Assembly (NCBI GenBank): GCA_029378245.1
Contig: JARKIF010000008.1
Coordinates: 1,302,001-1,366,000 of the forward strand
DNA from: Roridomyces roridus
Taxonomy: Eukaryota > Basidiomycota > Agaricomycetes > Agaricales > Mycenaceae
Length of the DNA stretch: 64,000 nt
Direction of reading: 5' to 3'
The notes below the pieces were generated by a model. The model searched no databases and was not told the DNA's origin. It worked only from the letters and a program-made list of their open reading frames with translations. Made by a program: the position numbers and the translations under genes. Of the stretch, positions 12,602-24,306 are shown in pieces (within the stretch, counting starts at the first letter, position 1; every line of letters starts with the position of its first letter).

Positions 12602-14156
12602 TCATTGACATGGCACACGAGTCGCAGAAATACAACACATTTGGTATCTACAGACAGCTCTGCAGTAGCTAACCGACTCCATCCATCTACCCAAATCCTC
12701 CAGGAACAAACGGTACGCGTTGTCCACTTCCAGACATGCCGGCCATCCCCGGCCCAGCGCGCGCGAAGGCGCTCGAGACGAAGCTGCAGGAATTTGAGGT
12801 ACAGAGTTCGAGCCGTCAACAGGAAACCGTTGAGGGGCATTGTTCGAGGACATGAAATGCTGCGAGTTGGCGGGAGCAGAAGGAGCAAATCGTTGGTTAG
12901 AGGGAAGAGACGTGTTTCCACGACCACGACGGGCTGAAGGAGGAATAACTGCTTGTGGGTGCATTTGCTGGGGAGTAGGCGGGGGTCCCATATTTCTCGG
13001 GCGTAGTTGGTTTGGAATAGCTTTATTATGAGATCCTCCTTGCGCGGGCTTGAACCTTGTAGAATTCGAGACAGAGGCAGCCTGCGGCTGGCCTTGAGGA
13101 GGCCGCTGTTCTTGATTCTGTTTGGTTCGGCGAGGGGCACCTTGGGACAACTGTAACTGTTGCGTGGACGCGGGTATATACGAGTATTGTCTGTTTCAAG
13201 GATGAGTACACCGGAAACTTGAAACAAGGCATGCAAACATACTCGGCAAAACGACTGGATCCAGGTCTCTGACCGGTTTTGGAAAATGAGAGCTCCTCTT
13301 GGGGACGGTTCGATGAAAGATTAGGTGGTTGTTGTCCAGGAGGAAGCGTCAGCCTGTTTGGTCCCAGCGGAGTGATGGTTGAACGCGAGCGCGAGCTAGA
13401 CGTTCTCGGTATGTATCTGGTACCAACGATGAGCACATACAGGCAAAGCACGTCGATCGACTCACTGGTCAGGATCGTTCATCGGACGCTTTCCGTTCAG
13501 ATTCAGAGTGCCCGAAGGTTCTCCATAACCCATGTGCTCGCGAAACTGCGCATTCTCGTGTGCCAGCATGTCGTTGACCCTAGCAAGACGGTCATTCATC
13601 CAAGACACACGGGACAAAAAATGGAAGCACTTCTTGAGCTCAGCCATCTCGCGCTTGAACCGGTCTAGCAGAGTGCGTTGCTGTTGGTGTCGAGACTTGT
13701 AATATTGTATCTGGAATGCCATCGTCTCTTGCTGGAACTATGCTGCGTGAGACGCGTCCATCGGGGCCAATTACACGCAGCTACCTTGGCGGCGTACGCA
13801 ACCGAGTCCAAGGCATGAGGAATGGATCGAAACCAATCAGACATGGGCGCCTCCATCTGTAATCAGAGAGTTGGACCGTGGCGAAAACGGAGGCAAAATG
13901 GCTACTTCTTGTTGCAGCGGGACCAGTTGAATACCTGTTGTCCCGCAGTGCACACAGCTCTGGTCGGCGTCTTGAGAGAAGATGAGGAAACGCGTCGTGG
14001 AGAAAGAGCATGGCACCAACTGAGATGCGTGTTGCAGACGACATGGCCGCATTCCGTGAGCCAGAAGGGAACGGAGGACCCAGCGAAGGGGACCTGGCAG
14101 CGACTGCAGGCAACAAACTCCCAAAAGTCGAAATCTGCGATGGGGACATTCGACAT
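12602..14156 (-). CDS. Zip3/HEI10-like RING-type coiled-coil protein
   Basis: From 14156 the protein begins MSNVPIADFDFWEFVACSRC. It has an N-terminal zinc-binding RING-like domain with pattern C-x2-C ... C-x-H-x2-C-x2-H-x2-C-x2-C (ACSRC, ECGHVVCNTHLSCVHCG). A conserved linker (DWFRSIPHALDSVAYAAKFQ), a coiled coil (QIQYYKSRHQQQRTLLDRF, ARVNDMLAHENAQF) and a long Gln/Pro/Ser-rich tail follow. This order, RING then coiled coil then disordered tail, matches the Zip3/RNF212/HEI10 group of SUMO/ubiquitin ligases that mark meiotic crossover sites. At least seven exons join with phase kept. The C-terminus is uncertain: the frame used ends at 12602, but another frame ends at 12688 with a glycine-rich tail that looks equally natural. 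Starts 83 bp from the divergent V-ATPase gene. Function inferred from architecture only. Confidence 0.55.
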
Positions 14157-14239
14157 GAGCGGTCAGAGCAAGCGCGATCTCATTGCCTGATTAGGTTTAC
14201 GTAATACAGCCTCGCTTCACCTCTCACCAACTCGCGAAA

Positions 14240-15145
14240 ATGTCTGGAGCCGGTGCCAGGGAGAATGTCTTTGCGACCCGGATGGCCCTCACAAACACCA
14301 AACTTCGTCTCAAGGGCGCCCAGACCGGTCACTCGTTGCTCGCTAAAAAGAGGGACGCACTGACCACCCGATTCCGCACAATTCTCAAGAAAGTCGACGA
14401 GGTGCGTTGCATGGCTTCTACTATATGCTATCCTTCGACTCACTACAAACGCAGGCAAAACGGAAGATGGGTCGGGTGATGCAGATTGCGTCGTTCTCCA
14501 TGGCCGAGGTCACCTATGCGACAGGGGACATCTCCTACCTCGTCCAGGAGCAAGCGAAGCAGGCTACATTCAAGGTCAAAGCACGGCAGGACAATGTCTC
14601 GGGTGTTGTTTTGCCTGCGTTTGAGGTCGACCGTGTGGCGGGGTCTGGTGCGCCATTGCATTCTCGGGCGCACTTTCTTAATCTAAGCATTATTTCACAA
14701 CAGATTTCAATCTGACGGGTCTGGGACGGGGTGGACAACAGGTACTGCGAGCCAAGGAGGTCTACGCCAAGGCCATCGAGACGCTCGTCGACCTCGCCTC
14801 GTTGCAAACGGCGTTTATGATCCTCGATGAAGTCATCCGCGCAACTAACCGACGGGTCAACGCCATCGAACACATCGTCATTCCGCGACTGGAGAACACG
14901 ATAAAATACATCCTGAGCGAATTGGACGAGATGGACAGAGAAGAGTTCTTCAGGTCGGTTCTTTCTCTCTCCGCCGCTCCGTGCTCACGATTGTCGCCAG
15001 ACTGAAGAAGGTGCAGGGAAAGAAGAAGAGGGATACGGCAGCCAAAGATGCGGCGCCGCCACCCGAGTTTGAAGACTTTGGAGGGGAGGACGGTGGAGGC
15101 GGAGACTTGCTCAGCAATAAAGACACGGACGTCATCTTCGATTAG
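14240..15145 (+). CDS. VMA8: V-type proton ATPase subunit D
   Basis: Exons 14240-14401, 14455-14647, 14704-14953 and 15001-15145 join to 249 residues, the normal length for subunit D. This is the central rotor shaft of the V1 sector, which couples ATP hydrolysis to proton pumping in vacuolar and endosomal membranes. The N-terminus is [20 protein letters not shown], followed by [19 protein letters not shown]. The C-terminal helix carries [20 protein letters not shown] and [20 protein letters not shown], both invariant family blocks. The tail is acidic and Gly-rich. All introns are GT-AG, 47-56 nt. Start choice is unambiguous. Confidence 0.97.
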
Positions 15146-15260
15146 CGTACGGATACCCCACTTAATATGAATGCATAGGACCGCAGGCATGCGCATAACA
15201 TGGATGGATACATGAACGTGGTTTTGAGTGTGTGTAAGACAAGACGAAATAACCCAACGA

Positions 15261-15817
15261 TTACTGTAGAAGCGCGTCAAAAATTTGCGTGGAAAGAATT
15301 GTGCAGATAAACGTACGTCGACCATCTCAACATCCTGCGACGCCGTCTTCTTCCGGTCTTTCCGGTCAAGAATGGCTCTCCGGTCCTTGTCCAGCTTGAT
15401 GGTGGTAATAACGACGTTACTGGGGTGAACACCAATGGGAGCCGTGGCACCGTTCGACTTGTCGCGCTGGACACGGTCGACGTGGATGACCCACTTCTTG
15501 CGGTACACCTGGGTGACTTTTCCCTCCCTGCCCTTGTACTTGCCCCGTACGATGCGGACTTCGTCGTCCTTGCGAATGGGCAGAGAACGAGCCTGCAGAC
15601 AGTGAGCAAATTTCTTCTGCGCGTCGAGTGGGCCCCACGGACGTTGTGCTTGGCCCTCAGCTCCTTGGAGAGTGGGGAGGACATGATTTTGCGGCGGATG
15701 GAGGAGGGGGCGGAGAAGTGGGCCTTGCGCGACTTGCGCCGGGAAGAAGAGACATCTACGCAAAGTTCAGGAGACGCTATGGCCAGCAGCGACCAACGCA
15801 CCGGGGTTGAACTTCAT
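15261..15817 (-). CDS. RPL26: 60S ribosomal protein L26 (uL24)
   Basis: The first exon encodes MKFNP, then spliced exons give [59 protein letters not shown], the KOW motif ([14 protein letters not shown]) and [20 protein letters not shown]. The protein ends DVEMVD. It binds 25S rRNA near the exit tunnel of the large subunit. Four exons are needed. The last intron (15316-15264, 53 nt, GT-AG) is followed directly by TAA, so the final exon supplies only the stop codon. Without that splice, translation would run on for over 100 unrelated residues. The intron after KHN uses a GTCCGT donor. Divergent from FRG1 with 112 bp between starts; that spacer holds a CACGTG E-box near 15881. Confidence 0.95.
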
Positions 15818-15929
15818 TTTACCTTGCGTCTTGAGGAAAGGAGGAGGAAACAAGTACTTACTAGTCAGTTTCCCATCGTCACGTGTAGGAGCGCCGGATC
15901 GGGGACTGCGCCGATCACCTTCCACTCTC

Positions 15930-16940
15930 ATGTCTGATCTCAAAGTCAAGTCCTCCAAGCTCTCGTTCAAAGGCGAGAAAAAGACAAAGAAGCGCAAACG
16001 GGAAGACGGTGACGACTCGGTCAGAAAGAGCAAACGCAAAGAGGACGACAAAGACCCCGAGACTTGGGTGCTCCCCGAACAGCCATACGAGATTCGCGGG
16101 CCCACTTTCATCGTTCACCCCTCTGACCCGTCGCCCATATGCATCACATTCAACTCGACCTCTCACCGCGTCATACTTAACCCGCTCGACAAGAACCGTG
16201 CTGACAGTGACGATCTCACTGCAGAGCCCCCCACGGTACTCGAGCGCACACCAACAGACGTCTCCCAAGTGTGGGTAATTACTCGCGTCGCAGGCTCTCC
16301 GACGATCAACCTCCGTACTGGCACAGGCGAGGGCAAGTTCCTCTCCTGTGACGCCCATGGACTCGTCTCTGCAGACCGCGACGCCCGTGGTCCGCAAGAA
16401 GAGTGGACGCCTGTCATCCTCCCCGACGGGATGGTAGCGTTCATGAACGTATACGAGAAATACCTCAGCGTGGACGAGGTCGCTGGAGGCGCCATGGAGC
16501 TGCGGGGCGATAGCGAGGAGGTCGGATTTCGGGAACGATTCTGGATCAAGGTCCAGTACAAGTACAAGAAGGAGGCGAACGAGGAGGAGAAGCAGAAGAA
16601 GGATGGGCTATCCGACCCCGTTCGCATTGACGAGACTGGCACAAAGTCTGTCTTTCTTTGCCCGTGCCCTTGCAGTTCACTGACCCGCATTTCCAGTAAA
16701 ATATACCAGACCTGGGGTATGGGTCGTAGTGTGGTTTCTGATGCAGACAAGAAAGAGGTATGTTATTTCTCCAGAAATACATGCAAGCGCTCAACGGCCC
16801 TCAGCTCAAGCGCGCCCGCAAGGAAGGACGTCTGGCTGAGGCCATGCTAGACCGTCGGGCGAAACTCAAGAGGTCAGTCAGACCAAATCACATACTTCAG
16901 TTCGCCATCTGACCACCTCTCCAGCGACCGATTCTGTTGA
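15930..16940 (+). CDS. FRG1: FRG1-family actin-bundling / splicing-associated nuclear protein
   Basis: Exons 15930-16645, 16697-16757, 16805-16872 and 16925-16940 encode 286 residues; the final exon is only 16 nt. A basic N-terminus (KGEKKTKKRKREDGDD) precedes a beta-trefoil, fascin-like domain (EGKFLSCDAHGLVSADRDA, YEKYLSVDEVAGGAMELRG). The conserved C-terminus follows (NKIYQTWGMGRSVVSDADKK, ELKRARKEGRLAEAMLDRRA). FRG1 proteins are nucleolar/nuclear, copurify with spliceosomes and bind RNA and F-actin. The fit is close over the whole length, including the SDRFC end. Confidence 0.93.
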
Positions 16941-17181
16941 ATACACCTGTAATATTTTCTGTAACTGTATCAACTTGTAGCTTTACTATTCAATCGCATC
17001 GGACAGTACAATCATACAGAACTCGGCCTGAAATTAGAGAATGACCGGTACTCAACAAAGGTGTATTCTAAGACGCGTTTCCGGCCGAGCTACAGGGAGA
17101 GAGGGAGAGCAAGGAAGTGTGCAGATAGGTGGTGTAAACAGATGATATAAGAGGTAACAATTCGTATGCGCGTGAAGAGAT

Positions 17182-18261
17182 TTACAGGTCGTCGTCTTCC
17201 TCGGGGAGGGGAACGGCCTCGGCCTAGGGAATGATTAGCGCTGTGTCACATGTTGTTGTTGAGTACAACTTGCCTGTGCCAGCTGCTCGTTGTAGAGTTT
17301 CATCAACGCCTCGTCGACGGGGACCTCCGCAGGGGCAAGGGCAGGGGCAGCAACGAAATCGAGGGCAGGGTTTCTGTAACATTGATTAAATCGACATTTC
17401 TTGGGTTCACAGGCCAGTCACGGACCCGACGAGCTTGCGCCCCAGCCAGAGGAACGGCTTTTCGAAGTTGTAGTTCGACTTGGCCGAAATCTCGAAATAT
17501 TGGAGATTTTTCTTGCGGTGGAAGGTCACAGCGCTGGTCTTGACTTTCCGTTCCTGGGATACCGTCGGTGACTAGAAAAGAAGAAGTAACAAAGATGAAC
17601 TGACCTTGACGTCAACCTTGTTACCGCAAAGGACAATGGGGATGTTCTCGCAAACACGCTCGAGGTCACGGTGCCAGTTGGGCACATTTTTGTACGTGAT
17701 CCTGGAGGTCACGTCGAACATGATTATCCCGCACTGGCCCTGGATGTAGTATCCATCGCGGAGACCACCAAACTTCTCCTGGCCGGCGGTGTCCCAGACG
17801 TTGAAGCAGATGGTGCCGTAGTTGGTAGTGAAGGTGAGGGGGTGGACCTCGACACCGAGGGTGGCTGAGCGCGTCGTTGTAAGATGGTTGATCGGTGGCA
17901 AGAGAGCAAAGGACGCGATTGAAAGGGAGTAACGCACCGATGTACTTCTTCTCAAACTCTCCAGTCAAGTGGCGCTGGAAGATGAAGGAGATCAGAACGC
18001 GATCGTGTGGCCAATGGACTGGGAGACGACCGACCTTGACGAAAGTGGTTTTGCCAGTTCCACCGTCACCGACTGTTGGGTATCACAGATCCATCGCGAA
18101 GAAAGGGAGGGGCGCGCGACACGGGAGAGAAAGAGGCGAGTGGAGAGTGGAAAAGCAGAGGATCGATCAAAGCGAGTCAGAAGGCGGTAACAGCAGGCAA
18201 GAAGAGGGAGGGCCTGCGCACCGAGGACGAGCTTGAACGTGGCAACTTGGTCTGCGGACAT
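17182..18261 (-). CDS. GSP1: Ran GTPase (nuclear transport)
   Basis: The N-terminus [21 protein letters not shown] carries the P-loop, joined by a phase-correct first intron of about 148 nt, long for this window. Then come [12 protein letters not shown], switch regions ([30 protein letters not shown]), NKVD and ISAKSNYN, and the acidic C-terminal tail ([12 protein letters not shown]) that binds Ran-binding proteins. The product controls importin and exportin cargo loading and spindle assembly. About seven exons. The last intron (17273-17224, 50 nt) has a GC donor in the perfect context CAG|GCAAGT. The start at 18261 is the only ATG compatible with the family N-terminus. Confidence 0.97.
17224..17273 (-). 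other. GSP1: GC-AG intron in Ran gene
   Basis: The donor reads CAG|GCAAGT and the acceptor CCCTAG|GCC. Removing 50 nt joins ...NEQLAQ to [13 protein letters not shown] in frame, the normal Ran tail. Confidence 0.85.
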
Positions 18262-18648
18262 GGTGTTTCGTGAATGTGGAGAGAAGTGAAAGTTGGGACG
18301 TGAAAAAGCTCTGAAAGGCTCGCTTTACGTTTGTTGATGTGTACTGCACTTCAGCGATCGTCTCAATCCACCAACCTCCCGCGAAGGCCTGCCACACAAA
18401 TAACACCTCGATATCTTTTATTCTGACGCTCTAGACCCTCGGAACGCAGATATCCGCCATGTTCGAAGATCGCACCATCGAGTCCCGTTGGAGCAACTTT
18501 TTCGTTGTCCGTGCCGCGGTCCTGCACGTGCCGCCGAATGCCGATCATAAATAGCTTCAGCTTCAGCCTTTTATCCGCTCGGCATCTCGGGTTCCCCAGG
18601 ACCCGAGTTAAAATCTGCCGCTGCCGCGGCAAACTCTCTCTGCTTACC
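18262..18648. promoter_or_regulatory. 387-bp divergent intergenic region between Ran and the MFS transporter
   Basis: No gene is seen here. The stretch holds 5' leaders for both neighbours. A CACGTG E-box lies near 18524-18530. The perfect palindrome TGCCGCGGCA at 18622-18631, 17 bp before the MFS start, contains abutting CCG/CGG half-sites of the kind Zn2Cys6 regulators bind, but its leader position makes a regulatory role only a possibility. Confidence 0.35.
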
Positions 18649-21436
18649 ATGTCCACACAGGCCCCCCCGGACGCCCCAGAGACGAACCCCAAGAAGACGG
18701 AGAACGGCGCGTCATGGAAGCAAGACGAAGTCCAACACTTGCCGAAGAACAACCTCCCAATTGTGCTCACCAACGCTCTAATCGCTTCACACCGGCTGAA
18801 TCTATGTTCTCAGGTGTTTCTCGCGTTGACTTTGACGATTTTTCTCGTAGGGCCTTTGCCAGTTCTCGTATTTGTTTTTGACACTATCTTAGGCTGCTAT
18901 GGATCAGGTATTGACCAGTGAACAAAGTACGGACACCCTCTGACTTGTCCAGACCATTGTGGCCACCGCGTTGCCCAGCATAGTGGCACAGCTAGGGGGC
19001 GGAGCTGATTACAGGTATGCTGGCATCTAGAGTTCAAGCCATCAACTCACCTTGGGTTAAGCTGGGTCGGCAGGTTTGTTCATTCAACCTCCCACATCAC
19101 ACTTCTCAACGGTGCACAGCGCATACTTGCTTGCGGCGGCTGCACTCTCGCCGCTATACGGAAAACTGTCCGGTATGAGTCCCTATGGGAGCATTACACC
19201 AGTATTAATTGCGTGCTCTAGACATCTTTGGTAGCTGGTCCTCAACCACCTTCTGCATATCACTAATTCATCACAGGGAGAAAACCCCTGCTTTATTCGT
19301 CCATCCTCATATTCCTCGTATGTTATCCTTTGTGTTTCTTTGTCCTCTCGAAACTATGGTCTTAGATTGGATCCGCCCTTTGTGGAGCTGCTCAGAACAT
19401 GACGTGGCTCATCGTCTGTCGCGCCGTGCAAGGAATCGGAGGAGGAGGAATCCTACAGCTTGTAAGTGCCGGAAATCTGCTTCTTCTGAGGTTTGACTGG
19501 GCTTCAGGTGAACATCACAATCAGCGATATCGTTACTTTGCAAGAGTAAGCCCATCATTGTCACGCAATTTGTTCTCATCTTTCGGTAGTCGTGGAAAGT
19601 ATATCGGACTGCTAGGTTTGTTATCTGTTCACGTTCGTTCCCAAATTGACCAACCACTAGGCGCGACTTGGGGTATTGCTTCCGTGATAGGGTGCGTGCG
19701 TAGGAAAGTATTGACCCTTGTCTGATGGTTCCAGCCCCCTTATGGGAGGTGCCTTGACTCAGAGAGTTTCATGGAGATGGTACAACAATCTCCTCTTCAT
19801 CTAAATCGTTTTTCACTCCTCCAGGTGCTTCTGGATCAACCTGTAGGTGCCGTTGAACGAATAGTTGGACGATTGACGCAAACCTCAATGCAGGCCCACT
19901 GGTGGTGTTGCCGGTGGCCTACTCTTTTTCTTTTTGCACTTGAATCCACGGCCTCTGCGGACACTGCGGCAGCACAACCAGGAATTTGATTATCTCGGCT
20001 TGGTCCTGATGGTTTCAGGCGTCGTGTGCTTGCTCATCGGGTTCAATTCCAGCGAGACCAGCTGTATGGTCGTCCTCCTTTTTTGGTCTCGCAGAAGCTG
20101 ACGCGTGAACAGGGTCTTCCGCCGAGACCATAGCTCTCCTGGCTGTAGGATGCTGTCTTTTGGTCGCTGCAGCCGTCAATGAGACATTCACGACACGTTC
20201 GCCCATTATTCCGCCACGACTGTTCCGAGTGAGTCCGAAACCAGGATTGGAGGCATCTTTTCACCTTTTTTCAGACACGCACGACAGCCATGATCCTTAT
20301 ATCGACCTTCTTGCACGGTATCGCATTCTTTTCTGGTGTGTTTCTTCTCAGGATACCGCTAGTCTCTCTAAGCACGGCCCGCAGGCGCATACTACCTCCC
20401 CCTGTACTTTCAGGTCCTTGGTTCGTCGGCCACAGGCGCGGGTGTCCGGTATCTACTCTCCCGTTCGACATGCTTATATCTGACTGCCGCCAAGTATGTT
20501 GCCGTACTCGCTGGGTTCTGCCCTTGTCTCCGCAGCTTCTGGGCAAGTCGTGGCGCGGACGAAAGAGTATCGGCCGGTTATCTGGTTCGCGTGGCCGATC
20601 GTCACGCTAGGCTTTGGGCTCATGATCATGTTGGATGACAACTCTGGCCCGTACGTATCTGTGGTTACAACTGAGCCACCGCTGACTTTGCTGGCTAGTG
20701 CAAGAAACGCTGTTTTCCCGCTCGTTGCTGCAATCGGTGTCGGATGCCTCTGTAAGCGCCGATAGTTTCCCTGGTTAACGCTTTTTGAAAGAGGTTTTTC
20801 TAGTCCAGACACCGCTCATAGCATTGCAGGCTTCGATGCCCGTGCGTGATATGGCGACTTCAACGAGCACCTTTGGTTTCATCCGAACGTTGGGCGGCAC
20901 GGTAGCGATTTCGGTTGGCCAGGCAATCATCTCGAGCGTGGGTCCTTGCTTGCCACCCATTACATCCCAATTCATATATGAAACGATAGACACTGCGGAA
21001 GAAGATTGAACGCATTTCCGATCTGACGAGTGCCATCGACACCTCTCCCGCGGCGTTCAGCCAGAATGTGCTGAGACTCAAACATATTGCGGATCCGGTA
21101 CAGCGGCAGGAGGTCATTCACGCGTATGCGACGTCGATTAGTATGATCTGGGTTGTTGTCACGCCCCTGGCTGGAGTGTCGATGATCATGAGTACTTGCT
21201 TCAGCTATTTTTCCGTCTTTGCATTCATCTTTCTGGCAGGCTGGTTTATTCGGCGCTACACACTTCAACGGACGGTTGTTAGGAACGATGGGAAAGACAA
21301 GCAGCCGCCGCAGGATTTGGAAAAGGCGGAGCCGGCTCCCGAGATGGAAACACGCGAGGAGAGTGGTTCGCTAGATAGAGTGGAGGAGGTGAAAGATATC
21401 CTCAAGGGTCAGGTCGCCACCGTTTCTGAGGCTTGA
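18649..21436 (+). CDS. MFS transporter, DHA2/14-spanner drug:H+ antiporter family
   Basis: This is a plasma-membrane or vacuolar efflux pump with about 14 predicted transmembrane helices. The spliced protein contains the family signatures [14 protein letters not shown] in helix 1, LSDIFGRKPLL (motif A), [19 protein letters not shown] (motif B), [19 protein letters not shown] (motif C region) and WRWCFWINLPTGGV. A charged C-terminal tail follows. About 20 introns are needed, far more than its neighbours. Three exons are tiny: 18893-18907 (15 nt, AAMDQ), 19062-19073 (12 nt, WVG plus split codons) and 19222-19230 (9 nt, DIF plus split codon). Each restores a conserved motif. Substrate cannot be told from sequence; homologues export azoles, toxins or basic amino acids. 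Confidence 0.9.
18893..18907 (+). other. 15-nt micro-exon of the MFS gene
   Basis: AG-flanked GCTGCTATGGATCAG followed by a GT donor encodes A-A-M-D-Q. It completes the invariant helix-1 motif LAA(L/M)[10 protein letters not shown]. Confidence 0.85.
19062..19073 (+). other. 12-nt micro-exon of the MFS gene
   Basis: CTGGGTCGGCAG lies between AG and GT. It bridges DY-S and S-AYLLAAAA to read YSWVGSAYLL, the standard DHA sequence. Confidence 0.85.
19222..19230 (+). other. 9-nt micro-exon of the MFS gene
   Basis: ACATCTTTG between TAG and GTAGCT bridges KLS and RKPLLYSS to give KLSDIFGRKPLL, the MFS motif A. Skipping it would delete three residues of the most conserved loop. Confidence 0.85.
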
Positions 21437-21653
21437 GTGGCCGTACCTAATCTCAAAGTCTAGACTGTATATTTCTTGTACTGATCCCCGATCAAATCCC
21501 GATTGAGCTTGTTCCCAGGCTCCAGCTTGTTCCCATTTTGGACTTGGCCCGAACCAGCTCCGAGTCTCTCTTTCACTCCTTCCTCGTACCCTGCCACTCA
21601 ATTCGACCTCTGCTGTATCCATATTTCACGCACAAGACACAACAGGATATTCC

Positions 21654-23886
21654 ATGGAACGTCCAATCCTTCCTGTCGAGCTTCTTGCTCAATGTTTCTC
21701 CCTCATGGAACCCGAGGATTTGCTCCGTTGTGGTGCGGTGCGTTCCCTCGTCGCGTAGCGTATGGTACACCATAATTTATTCTTTCTTCAGGTCAACCAC
21801 GATTTCCGGAATGTTATCCGGGAGTCGTCTCGACTTCAGTTCACTTTAGAACTCCGGAAGCGTCGTATGGTCTCTCTGCTACCCCCAAACCAGTTACCGT
21901 ACTCTACGCGTCTGAAGCTCCTCCGGGACCGCGAACGGAGTTGGCGATCACCGCAGCACTGGGGCTCCCTCCAAAAGCTCTCGCTGTCAGCACAGACGGG
22001 AACGGTCTACGAATTCGCCGGGGGTTATTACGCGAATGGGAGAGAAGACGAGAACAAGATTACTTCTGCTATCTCCTTCTTTGAGCTCCCATCCACAGAG
22101 AGTGATGCACCTCGAAAGACCTGGGTTCATCCCATGAACGAACTCAAAATCGTTGATTTCACTATGGACCCTGCCCAAGATCTCCTGGTTCTCGTCGCTT
22201 TATCGCCTCCACAGTCCGTTTTCCCTGAAAACTCCCATGGCGTCCCTCTCTGACGTATTACAGGTGTGAATCGGTGTATCAAGTCCATTTACGGTCATTC
22301 ACCACGAATGAATCCATGGGTGTGCTGCCATGTCTCCCCAAGATTTCGGACCATCATGTACCCCTTGAAACTACGGGGGCCGTCCGAGTTCAAGTTATGA
22401 AAGATTTTGTTGCGCTCTTGGTGAAAGAGGTTCACGACAGCGTCAGTGCGCATCTCCAGATATGGAACTGGCGCCACGGCTCCAATTATTCCGTAAGCTC
22501 TTTTCCCTTTGTTCATTTTCGTGCTCTCAATTATCACAGTGTGCCATGGCTCGGATGGCCGGCATCGAGGACTTTACTTTCCTTTCCGAAGATACATTTC
22601 TCATCGTACGGCCGTCTGGCCGTTTCGAATGTTACACGTTTGAAAATCCTGTCTCGGGTTCGACCGTGCCCACACTCAAGAGCAGCTACAATTTGCCTCA
22701 ACTGCAGGATGGATATATGTATTGGTATGTTTGGTCCTTTCATTCCTTGCGCAGCTATCGACTTTTCTCTCTAGGTACATTTGTATGAGCAACAACCCTG
22801 CGCCTGGTTATGTGCCCGGCGAACTTGCTGGCAACAGGGTTTATTATCCTCGTCCAGACGAAAGGATTCTAGCGTGTTGCCTGTATATCTTCAAGCCCAC
22901 GGGCCCGGGCGACCACCATGTGCACTCTTTTGTATTTTTCCTCAACATCAACACCTTTCTCGATGACACACCACCGTCCTCCCGACCAGACTTACCTGAC
23001 CAAGTTTCGCCGTCCAACTCACCAGGCGACTGCCAGATCCACCCCTTCCAGCTTTTCTCACCGCACCCCTCGTTTTTCACTCCGGTCAATATGCAACAGC
23101 AGCTGGCCTTTCCGCCACCTCCCACGGCCGCGGCGATCACTCGCTCTCGTCAAATGCATCTACGCTCGCTACTTGTTTCGAGTAGTGTCCAGACCATCCC
23201 GTGGGAGCAGTGGGGACCCCAAAACACCCGTTGGTTCGACGAGACGCTGAGCACAGACTGGCAGCATGCGCTCTATGGCCTCAAGACGGTCGAATGCATT
23301 GACCCTTTTAACCCGATACGACTCGGACCCATCAACCCAGGGGATGTCCAGGCGCGGCTCGATGCTATGGAAGATGAAGCCGATGAACCGCCGACAGTGG
23401 ACACATCGTCGCTTCCGACGGTAAATGATCTGCTTACGGGAAATGGGTTCGATGTGGACGACGATTCACCGGACGATCACGGTGGACGGCAGCATTTAAC
23501 CTATACCAAACGGCATTTGCGCATCCGCGACTATAATCCATACTCATTGCGTACAGAGGAAGATTATGGCGAAGGTAATGAGGGGAAAGGAAAGGAAAAG
23601 CTGTCATTCGTCGAGCAAACGACGAGGTGGCGGTGGAAGCGGAGAATCGTGAACAGTCCCTCGACGACGCCGTCGAGGGGGGTGTTTGTCAAGGACATTG
23701 TCAGTGCTTTGCCGTACAGCGAAGTTATCAGCGAGAGTAAGTTTGATGTTACGGATGTGATGATGGACGACAGCAGGATACTGCTTATGCAGGTGAGAAA
23801 GACAGTGTCCTGTTGTACTCGTTGCTCACTTTCCACAGCGCGGCAAGGGAGGGAGGCTGAAAGCCATTGATATTCTTACAATGTAG
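21654..23886 (+). CDS. F-box protein of agaricomycete type
   Basis: The N-terminal F-box reads MERPILPVELLAQCFSLMEP and DLLRCGAVNHDFRNVI. An intron-split region of beta-strand-rich repeats follows (WVHPMNELKIVDFTMDPAQD, LLVLVALSPP, ARMAGIEDFTFLSEDTFLIV). This is the layout of agaricomycete F-box proteins with a propeller-like C-terminal part. At least six exons join in phase; the last encodes QRGKGGRLKAIDILTM and ends at 23886. The protein is expected in an SCF ubiquitin ligase; its target is unknown. The C-terminal part has an acidic linker (VDDDSPDDHGG) and a basic, Trp-rich WRWKRR stretch. Confidence 0.8.
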
Positions 23887-24306
23887 CGGAACCATGTATT
23901 TTTAAAGGACCAACAGCCTCCGGCCAGCTATAACACCACAATTGTCTAGATGACTGACTGCAAGAGGCAGTTGCAAGATATATACAAAGTAAGACCGGGA
24001 ACAGGTGAGCCGTCGACACCTCGTGTGAGGCTCGTGGCAGCGTAAATTTAGCTTGACCGACGCTCACGTTGAGGAGGGTGGACTAGAATCTTGAGCTTGC
24101 TATCGCCAGTTGTGGGTCTCGGTGGAGTGGCCAGAATAGGCAGTACGTGGATACACTTTGGTCTGGACCTTTGCGTCAGAGGAATTAAAATGCTTCGCTG
24201 GCAAAGTGGGGATCGACGGCAGTACAGTTATGTTGTTGTGGTAAGAGTGAGAAGGAAGGCGCTGTTTGGTTCATAATAGTGATCAATCTCAATACTCCCA
24301 CTCTGA
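23887..24306. other. 420-bp gene-free interval
   Basis: I see no tRNA, repeat or conserved reading frame here. It should hold the 3' end of the F-box transcript and the promoter of the GID4 gene. Confidence 0.5.

Noticed and set aside
19062..19073. MFS gene read as a pseudogene because of its many short frames
   Set aside because: All breaks are explained by GT-AG introns including micro-exons, and every transporter motif is intact.
24000..24070. tRNA-like GC-rich stretch before GID4
   Set aside because: No cloverleaf with proper A- and B-box spacing could be drawn by eye.
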